A stretch of 64,000 nt of DNA from Pempheris klunzingeri (Eukaryota; Chordata; Actinopteri; Acropomatiformes; Pempheridae), in assembly GCF_042242105.1 (NCBI RefSeq), contig NC_092012.1:13121470-13185469 (forward strand), written 5' to 3'. Below the pieces are notes generated by a model. That model made no database searches and was not told where the DNA came from. It saw nothing but the letters and a program-made list of their open reading frames with translations. Within the stretch, counting starts at the first letter, position 1, and each line of letters starts with the position of its first letter. Shown here one piece after another: positions 45,001 through 64,000 of this stretch. The translations under genes and the position numbers were made by a program.

Positions 45001-47414
45001 ATATCTACAATGACATTTTGACTGGTGGAAAATCAATTCTGATCAGTTAGAAAAGGAGTTGCAAATATCTCAAATAGTGTTTGTTTAAATTGTTAATAGT
45101 CGGAGCAAAATTTTCACTGGTTTCAATTGTATTCCAGATATCTGAAATGCAATTCTAGATATAAAATTACAGTATGGACATGCTTGGATGTCTGACCAGT
45201 CAAAAAGCAGTTGTTGACATCTACATCTGCTGCTGATTAAATGTTTAAATATTAGCATTCTGGTTTTGTCATCAGTTCTGTCATCTGGGTCTCTGGCTAT
45301 GGCATTTTGTGAATGCAGTGCTGTACTCACGGGTCAAAGACTTCCCAGTCTTCCTCATAGGATGCCTCTGGTGGTACTGTGGCGGGAGGAGAGTCCACAT
45401 ATGCCATATCTGGACTAGAACCTGGAGCTTGGACCACAATTAGAACAAGATGAGAAACGGGAAGACAGAACAGCCAGTAAGCACAGCCATTATCACATAC
45501 GTCATTATTACCTCAACATGAAGTAACCCTCTTACTGCAGCTAAGAACATATGGTTCTGAAAAATTATCTACCTGTAAGGGGGGGGAGGTCGGCATCAGC
45601 ATCGAGCTCTCCCTCCGCTGCTGTGGGAGATACCTCCGGGATGTGAGGAGGCCGCAGGGGCGGCAGCTGTGATACACTAGAGTAAAAGTTAGTGGTGGCA
45701 CACACTTCCTGTGTGGATGTGGCTGTGCTGGTGGGAGTCTCCACAGCTTGCTCAATGTCCAGCTGCTTGACTATCTCCTCAGCCTCCAAGGCCTGGTCTG
45801 GAGAGTCTGAACCTGGAGAGGCTGAAAAACAAGAACAGCCATTTGAGCTATGGACCATCACCGCCATAATAAAAAAAAATGCACACCATACAGCAGTTCT
45901 ACCAGTAACAAAAGACATGACACCAGAAATTACACTGTGGTTATAGTCTCAATTGCGCCCACAAAGGAGCAGCATTACAGCACATCGATGTTGCTATACT
46001 CACATAAAAACTCACATTTTAATTTTCACTTTACTTAGTGTAGAAGGCAGTAAAAATCCAATCAATTTAACAAAACTCACTGGAGCTGTGCTATTGAACA
46101 GAAAATATACTAGTGGGGCTTTGCACATACTGCAGGCTTTTCATTAATGCACAAGTTCAGCCTAGCATAATCTGAGTACAGATATAATACGGTATACGTT
46201 TGAACATGCCCCCTGCTTACGATGCCAGCCATGCTACCCCAGGGCCTGCCTACCATTTTTAGCTGGTGAGAAGAAGTTGAAAACAGGGGAGAAGATGGTC
46301 CCAAGCAGGGTCGTCCTGGGAGGGCTGGTGGGCACCTCAACGGCCGTCGTCGTCTCCTCCAGACTGCCATTGGGCTTCTCCTTACTTCTGTCATGATTGG
46401 TTGCCTCTGCAGAGAAGTAACAGGTTTAAGAGGGTTAAGAGAGACAAGTGGAAAATTAAGACTGCCGATTTGTTTTTTTTTTTCTCTGAGTGACACTCAC
46501 GTCCATTGAGGGAGCCTCTCCTGCCAACCCTGCTGATAGTCTTGCGGGGGGTGTTGGTGTTCGGGGTTGTAGAGGTGATCAGGTTGTTATCCACATCACA
46601 GTGGAGGCGTGTCTTCTTGGCTGGGCTCTCCTGCTGCACCTTAAGGAGACAAGACATCATGAAGTGAGACAATTGCGATAAAAGAAAAAAACAACTTTTC
46701 AGCTTGTTAAGGAATTTCAGACTAGATGCAGATAGGCTGGGGAAAACTAAAGCAGTAGGTGGCAAGTCTTAAATTAGGACTTAATGAGGAAATACAGGGA
46801 GGACCGTGAAGTGACAATATAACTGAAAAACATTCAGAGGCCCTGCAAGTCATTCCAGAGGAAAAGCTTCTTTTAGCCGAGTTGACTTTTCCACTTGTTA
46901 CTACCTCCTGTCCCTGCACACCAACTCTGTGAGCCAGAAGCTAAAATTAGAGCCGAGTCCGAGTTCTCAGACAAGCTGCTGCATTCCACCAGACATTTCT
47001 TGGGAAACATGACACTCTGCACCAAGAAACACTGTATTTAACTCTGCTACCTAGAGTGTGCTGTGCTAAATACAGTTTTAAAACAGAAACATGCCAAAAA
47101 GCTTAGGTAACGCCGTTAAAGCAAACACACTGAGAGGAGGGGGACAACTTCTGGTACAATGTTTCGGTGCTCCCAGATGGGGCACCACAGTTATACTGGC
47201 ATTGGACTTGATTAAAAAGCACGGCCATTTGGTGCGAGGCAGTTACCTTAACAGCATTTCCTCTGATGAACTTCTTGATGGTCGAGAACAGGCCCCTCCC
47301 TCCACTAGTAGGAGTGTCTTCTTCTACTTCTGAATGCCTCCTCTTGGTACGGGATGGGCGGCTTGCCAGACTGGGGTTCGGCTGCTGAGACGCCTTGCGC
47401 ATTCTCAGCCTCAT
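42040..47414 (-). CDS. ctdspl2: CTD small phosphatase-like protein 2, 12 coding exons, 478 aa
   Basis: This is a nuclear FCP/SCP-type HAD phosphatase; family members dephosphorylate serines in the RNA polymerase II tail and in SMAD proteins. Coding exons in transcript order: 47247-47414, 46501-46639, 46254-46406, 45573-45821, 45331-45427, 44145-44256, 43959-44045, 43614-43676, 43446-43525, 43065-43191, 42248-42343, 42040-42105; phases all agree. The N-terminal 260 residues are basic and low in complexity ([51 protein letters not shown]). The catalytic DxDxT is D305-L-D307-E-T309, split by the exon 6/7 junction. Later HAD motifs follow: [15 protein letters not shown], then [13 protein letters not shown], and the C-terminus [11 protein letters not shown] is intact. 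Human CTDSPL2 is 466 aa. The ATG at 47414 lies 23 bases into its exon, after a 5' UTR acceptor. Confidence 0.97.
44865..45250. repeat. Diverged tandem-like repeat with GATATCT/ACTAGT words
   Basis: The words CAGATGTCTACAATTACATT, AATATCTACAATGACATTTT, CAGATATCTGAAATGCAATT and CTAGATATAAAATTACA recur with irregular spacing and in both orientations. It resembles a decayed minisatellite seen in other fish. It lies in ctdspl2 intron 5, between exons at 44256 and 45331. Confidence 0.5.
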
Positions 47415-50179
47415 TGTTTTAGCAGTCACATGTAAGGCTGTTTTAGAAAAGAAGACATAGGGAAAGATGGCAGATACGGTAAGAGAGACAGGAAACAATA
47501 CTGCTGTACAGTGAAGGGAACACACTAAAGCAAATACTTGACTTTTAAAAAAGGGATAAGCCAATGTGGTGTATCTATCTGTAGTGGGGTAATACTGCTG
47601 CATTTCTGCCAACATCTGGATGCATTCAAGATCCCATTTCACTTGCATCACAGCAGCCACAGCTGGCTTTACTTCCATTGATACAGTAAAGAAAAAAAAA
47701 AAAAGAGAAAAAAAACATTACCCAGGATCTTAATGAAGGCACATACAAGATCCATGTTTAAAGTAACAAACATGTTTGCACCCAATCTAAACTGAAACAG
47801 ATCTGAAGGAAATAAACTTCTTAAATCTGTAGATTGAGAGATTTCATTAGTCAGTGGAGTCTTCGAGTCCACACAGGAAAGACTTGAAAACTATTCACAG
47901 TGCACTCAGTGAATTGACAGTCAAGCATGCCAGCCCCTTGCGCTTACGTAACAGCAGCCGGCTGAAAATGTGTCTGGACATATCCACAACCTGTCAAGAA
48001 CCCTAAGCGCACAATAGCACCCTCTCAATACATACTGTACATCCCACACACTCTAAATGTCCTTCACTACATCTGCTTTACATTTTCAAAGGGGTGTACC
48101 CATGAGCACATCAGAGGTGTACGTGCCGTTGCTCAATCGTGCGCACATAAAACCACCAGCGGGTGCTTTAACAGCATCAGAGTACATGCTAACATTAAAG
48201 TAACAGGCGGGCAGGACAAGTGGGACAAGCCTGAAAGTTCTGACTGCTCAGTGTATCCAATAAATTATTAGCTCTGGTCAGTGAATTTACACGAATGTCG
48301 ATGCACTAGTTTGAGAGGAATTGACTCCCTTATTTTATTACAACGTCCAACATAGCACTCAGATCAAAAATGTCTTGGATTTGGGGGTGACACTGAAAAA
48401 TGTCATATGCTACAACATCTACTGGGATACATTTTACAGTACAATTCTCATTTCAGAAACAACAAATATGTCTACTTTAGAGTTAGAAACCTGATTAACC
48501 CTGATTGTGCCAGAGATTTTTGTCAGGTTTACAGACGAACAATCAAGGTCTTTATGAGAAGTAAACTGCATTGCCATCATGTTAAGACAACATGTAATAC
48601 ATGACAGTTTTCTTATATTGCACTAATGCCAGTTGTAGAGGAAGTAAAACAGCTGACTAGATGCTGAGCTTGGGTACAACTTTGGGTTATATTATCGCCT
48701 TTTGGCTAAAATTCTTTATTTTATTTGTTTTGGAGGGTGAAAAATAATTTCACAGTCACAGCATTTTGACTTGACAGGAAGCTATACAACACAGTGTTTT
48801 TGCCAGTTCCACAATAATAAATGTCACCCATTTGTTATACTGGATCAGCTGACTGTATGCCTTTTTTTTTTTTAAAAAAAAGTGGTCTTAACTACTATTT
48901 TAACAAACTTTTTTTTTTCTACAAAAGTATATAGTGTTTTGCAAAATGTCTGATGAATAATTTCACTTAAGAGGATAAGTCTCACACTTAACTGCAGTTC
49001 AGTGCTCTACTCACCACAGTGCTATTGTTTGTCATTACTTGTTGTTTAGGCTGCACAGTTAGATCTGATTCCCATGTCCACTCTGCAAGTGGCTAAAATC
49101 CTGCTTGATAAACTGCATTGCCTACTGTTTAACACTATCTCTACTTGCTTCATTTAGACAAAATGATGCTCGTTTTTTGTGACAATTTCTTTCAATTAAA
49201 CGAAGCAGATGGAGAGAATAACAAAAGCTTTGATGTAAATATGTTGGTGAAGCTCATGTTTGGTTTTTTTTGGTGACAGAGGCACTGATTCAACTACATG
49301 GATATTTCAAGCTGCAGTATAAATTGATGCAAATCTCAACATGTTGTCCTAAATTGGTAATGCTGTTTGTCTCTGTGACCACAGCAGAGTTTGAGTGTGT
49401 TTGGTAAATATCCTCATAATGTCCAACACTTTCACCTCATCACTTTACCTTTTTATAGCTGATCCACTAACAGTTAAAGCTGTAAATATTTAGCCTCCTC
49501 TGCCAATAAATTTACCCTGAAACATTTGGGGGAAAACTGACTGATACTGCAAACTTGGCATACCTCCTGACTCTACTGTATGAGATCATCCCTGTAATGT
49601 GATTAACTAAAGTATATCAAATATGGACATTTTACAGAGGTGTTGCTCCTTGAGGAATTATTACAGTATGCCTATTATTAGTATCATATTGCTCCCAAGT
49701 CTTGTATTTCTTTGCTCTCCTGCTCTTGTGCCTTGCAGTGTCAGTATGTACAACACGTCAAGTTTTCTTGTTGCCGACGAAATAGAAATAAAGTGTCCTT
49801 TATATTTCCTGAGTGATCGGGGCTCGCATGGCAGCAACATCATAGATGTTCAAACATCCACCTTTCTTGACAATCACCCTCTAACCAAGGATCATGCACA
49901 CAGCTCGGTAGGAGCAAGTGAGCGGGAAATAAGAACATGCATGCCCCCGAGACTGCATGAGCGAGCTAGCAAAACGCTAGCCATGGAAACACGGCGGAGA
50001 AACAAGTGAGGCCCTTCAGATCCACCGCGGGTATCAGTCCGAGGCTAAGGGTTGCTAACTGCCTCAAGGAGGTGGCTCGTGAACACATCATTGTTGAGGA
50101 AAAAAATAAATTTAGGCTGATGACACATCTGGTGCAGTTACCTCAATCTTGTTCAAATCAACGTTTGTAAAAGTCGCAC

Positions 50180-51240
50180 TAACAATGTCCACTAAGCTTC
50201 CCAGATGAGCTAACGCTACCTACATGAAACATGGGGTCGTGTTACGCGTCAGGGGTTATGAAGGTGTGTAACACAGCTTTGTTGGAGAACAGTATGATTT
50301 AACACTGTCGGATTTTACATGTTGTGTCTACAGTTAACGTTACACTGTCCGTGCAACTCGGCATTCCGGTTTGAGTTTGCAAACAGCGGCTAATTTTAGC
50401 GTTTGGCTAAGGCAAGCCCGACGAGGCTAACTCACTGTTAGCAAACCAGTGCAGCGAAGTAACGTTAAAATTATAATAAGTAAAGCGAGGCATATTATTT
50501 AGCTGACGGCTGTGAAGTTTGCTGAGCGGTTTGATCCGACTGCTTCCCCGTATTGTGAACATTGTTAATGTTTGAGTTAATACTATTTGACAGTGAAACT
50601 GGTCAGACATCGTTAATCAAAACAGCTAACGTAAGCTAACATATAACGTTATCCAAATGATCCGTTGATCCAGTTAATGTTATCTTTGGCTAACAATGCA
50701 GCTGATGGGATTGCAGTTATTTCGTTTGTAAGGTTATGTGGACATGTCCTGCTCAACATCAACTGGAAGGACATTACATGGATGATACGGTGCTGGCTAA
50801 CGTTAGCTAATGTAAGCCTAGCAAAGTTCTGTTGTGGAATGCCAATATGGAAGACATTAGCCTCAATGCTAGCTAGCAGACTTATCCAAACGCTAGTTAA
50901 GGTAAACTGTTTACCGTTTTAACCAAATTCAAATAGTTGCACATTATGTGGTTGGTAGTCTGGCAAAGACGTATTGAATGGCTAAGTTACCAAGAATAGA
51001 AGAAAGCTAAAATTAATTAAGACGTCGAGTGGACCTGAAATTAGCCAGGTCCGCGGTAGGCCGTGTTTTAGCTACCCTTTAGCCAACTATGCTACGTAAC
51101 TTAGCTTAGTACGGCTAGCTAGCGTTAACCCTGTCTAGCCGTGTTGAAAAACTGCTTCAGGCTAACAGATGTGTATAAGCAGGGAAGGAAAACATTTATC
51201 CTGTTGTTAGCCAACATTACATAAACCACTAGCCAAATAT
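50180..51240. promoter_or_regulatory. ctdspl2: GCTAAC/GTTAGC-rich region in ctdspl2 intron 1
   Basis: At least fifteen GCTAAC, GTTAGC, TAACGTTA or GCTAGC words occur in about 1 kb, including GCTAACGTTAGC near 50800 and GGCTAGCTAGCGTTAAC near 51113. The flanking intron has few. It starts just inside the ctdspl2 first intron. Confidence 0.5.
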
Positions 51241-51281
51241 GACAAATGCATGAACACGGTTGGTTGACGTTGCCGACTTAC

Positions 51282-51480
51282 TTTACGGTGACCCGCAGTA
51301 TCTGGAGACAACGACTCAAGACCGATAAACCATCACAACAGATGCAGCGGTTGTTTTCGTGATCCTGATCCGACTTTTTCCTGTATATCTGCTCAAGGGC
51401 CGTCTCTGAAATGACACATCGTTGTGTTACCAGGCGCCATTTCCCGCCTCTGCTCCGTCTCTCCGCGGCAGATACCCGTA
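51282..51480 (-). other. ctdspl2: ctdspl2 non-coding exon 1 and core promoter
   Basis: On the minus strand a strong donor (CCGTAAA/GTAAGT) at 51282/51281 ends a CpG-containing stretch. It would splice to the acceptor before 47437, giving a 5' UTR joined to the exon with the ATG. The upstream limit is estimated. No TATA box is seen. Confidence 0.5.
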
Positions 51481-52913
51481 TGGGACACAGACACACCCCC
51501 TTACCTCTCAAAAACACCAGCCAGTCTGCAGCGGAGAATAACACTCAGATCTTTCTTCTTGCAGCTTTGATGAAAAAAAAAAAAGCCCGTCTTTAAGACT
51601 GCTCTTTTCAGGCAAGTAATAAAAAACCTAATATTCAAAAGGCGAACAATTGGTCGGACGTTTCTGAATATCTGTCTATAAATACACTCAACAGATGTTT
51701 TATCATTACTGAAAAGAAAAGCTGAAGACATACCAATTGGGACCTGAAGGCAGACACCCATGACAGGCTTTGCGATTAGAAAACAGCAGCCTGGTTCATC
51801 AAAAAGCTGCATCACCTGAGTAATCCAATCACTGCTGAGTGATAAACTCACTTCTACTCATACATTGACTCTAAAGCACCGTCACAACTTAGAAATGACA
51901 TGTAGCATCACCTTTAATAAAATTAAATTACATTCAATGTCCCTTTCCATGAGAAATTAATTTTCCTGGCTGCACAAACAGAACTGATTTCATGTTCACG
52001 GATTTCCCTAAAAGCGAAGAATCAGGTTTCCTCAGTACAAATGGTAACAGTTCAACTACATTATGTACAAGAGACCTCATTAATGGAAGCATGTGTACAG
52101 TATGTCAGTCCCATATGTGCTTGGTTAATCTCTGCACACCACAGAGGATACTAACATCGCTCTAAGTATTGCTTAAGCATCAGTATTTTGCTCAGTTTGA
52201 TTATTAATTAAAAAAAAAAAGTTTCAAATGCATGCAATGACATAATTTAAAAAAAACAAAAAAAAAAAAAACAGAATGAGGAGCACTTTTGAGTGTCTGT
52301 CACAAGGAAAAGAAATTGATTTAATAGGCCATAAGCGAAGTCCTTGGCATTTGTAATGCATTCCCACTCCTGTAAAAGAAAAAAAAAAAAAAAGGTCTTC
52401 TATGTATGAGTCCCAAAAATTGTGTTAGAAAGGCAGAATGCCGAATTAGTCTCTCTGATAAACTTCTCAGGTGAGGAGTGTTTGTATCAGGCAACAGCAA
52501 CCTGAAAAGAAAATCAGCAAAAAACTAAACAAAAACAGTTCGACCTGGAAGCTCAGGTGGGAGTCAGCTGGGCTCTTTTAGACCAGTCCGTTATGAACCG
52601 AGACAGTTATCAAATAACAAAACTCAACAGTCATTGTACAGGATATCATCTCTACTGTCATAACTTAGAACCATTAGCAAATCCACAGCAGCTCAGGACA
52701 ATGCCATGATTTTTTTCCTTTGTATTATGTTATGTTATTCAGAATTAATTCATTAGTTGCAATGTCTGTTTATTCAAAATAGTCCATGACATTGAGGATG
52801 CGACCTATAAATTCTTCAACATACTGATGTTCAATCTATTTTGTCAGAGAAGACCTTGGCTTTAGAGGAAGGTCTGAATATTTTTAATGAGTTACGGCGG
52901 TAAGAGTTCCCAT
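51481..52913 (-). other. golm2: golm2 3' UTR and short spacer
   Basis: No exon is present. Minus-strand poly(A) signals: AATAAA at 52769-52774, about 140 bases past the stop codon, and ATTAAA at 51912-51917. The second would give a 1-kb 3' UTR and place the golm2 end about 400 bases from the ctdspl2 start. Several A-runs occur (52211-52220, 52250-52270, 52379-52393). Confidence 0.45.
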
Positions 52914-63540
<10,627 letters not shown>

Positions 63541-64000
63541 CTCTCTGCTACCAAGGCGCAACTGCGTTTCAAAATAAAAGCCCGAACACAGTAGCGTTTA
63601 GCATCACAAACCATGTGTGGCGTTTATCTCTTTATGGCATTGCTTTTTTCTTTTGTTGAAGCGCATGAGCCGCTCTCTGGGCTGATGGACGGAAATAAGC
63701 TACACGGAGAAAGCAATAAAACTGTATGAAAGCATATGGCGAGCAGTGCTGTAAAAACCGGAAGTACATGGCTGCATGGATGAGGACTTTACAGATCTAA
63801 TGAAACATGGGTCCAGATTTAATAATTTATTCATATTATGGATATGAGGCCAGTGTCGCGTGTCAGCATTTAAAACAAAAGCCTGCAAATGCCTTGGCAC
63901 GACAGTAATTCTATTAGAAATATTCAGTCCACTCAAACCTAGTGTGCATACCTTACTTCTCCTTATCAGGCTCCCCTTTCCCACTTGCCTGTTATCCAGT
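63541..64000. other. Upstream flank, nothing recognised
   Basis: I see no gene, repeat or RNA that I can support in this last stretch. Confidence 0.5.

Noticed and set aside
49623-50009. Plus-strand open frame of 128 codons upstream of the ctdspl2 coding exons
   Set aside because: No recognisable domain, odd composition and no splicing partner; it lies in ctdspl2 intron 1.

Overview
The window is nuclear DNA of a bony fish, most likely a spiny-rayed (percomorph) teleost. Five intron-bearing genes can be rebuilt exon by exon with GT-AG junctions and matching reading phases, and each protein resembles a known vertebrate family. The background is typical of fish: short introns, a nearly intact Tc1/mariner element, an L2-like LINE 3' end, tRNA-derived SINEs and many microsatellites. 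I cannot name the species.

Layout from left to right: (1) 1-3150 is gene-free upstream sequence. (2) 3152-10510, + strand: cilp, a secreted cartilage matrix protein, with a TATA box and a non-coding first exon; a SINE and an L2-like LINE tail lie in intron 2. (3) 10530-15880, - strand: eif3j, a translation initiation factor subunit, in 8 coding exons. Its 3' end meets that of cilp tail to tail. (4) 16065-16702 is a 318-bp tandem duplication between eif3j and strc. (5) 17523-37652, - strand: strc (stereocilin), an inner-ear protein, in 30 coding exons. Its last intron carries the Tc1 element at 18607-20183; other introns hold at least seven more dispersed repeats. (6) About 39000-51470, - strand: ctdspl2, a nuclear HAD-family phosphatase, with a non-coding first exon and 12 coding exons. 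(7) 52914-62717, - strand: golm2 (casc4), a Golgi type II membrane protein, in 10 coding exons. (8) 62718-64000 is the golm2 promoter side and upstream sequence.

The genes do not form a pathway. They are neighbours in a conserved vertebrate block: golm2, ctdspl2 and eif3j are also close together on human chromosome 15q15, where strc lies nearby (from memory). Here strc sits between eif3j and ctdspl2. Three broadly expressed genes (eif3j, ctdspl2, golm2) have CpG-rich starts with clusters of GTTAGC/GCTAAC words; the two tissue-restricted genes (cilp, strc) do not.

I found no CRISPR, operon, integron, viral or toxin locus, and no clear new system. The most interesting signals are a six-fold cysteine repeat in the N-terminal part of stereocilin, the GCTAAC/GTTAGC clusters, G-quadruplex runs antisense to the ctdspl2 3' region, a TTAA-flanked nested element in strc, and a Tc1 element whose catalytic triad is intact but whose C-terminus is frameshifted.
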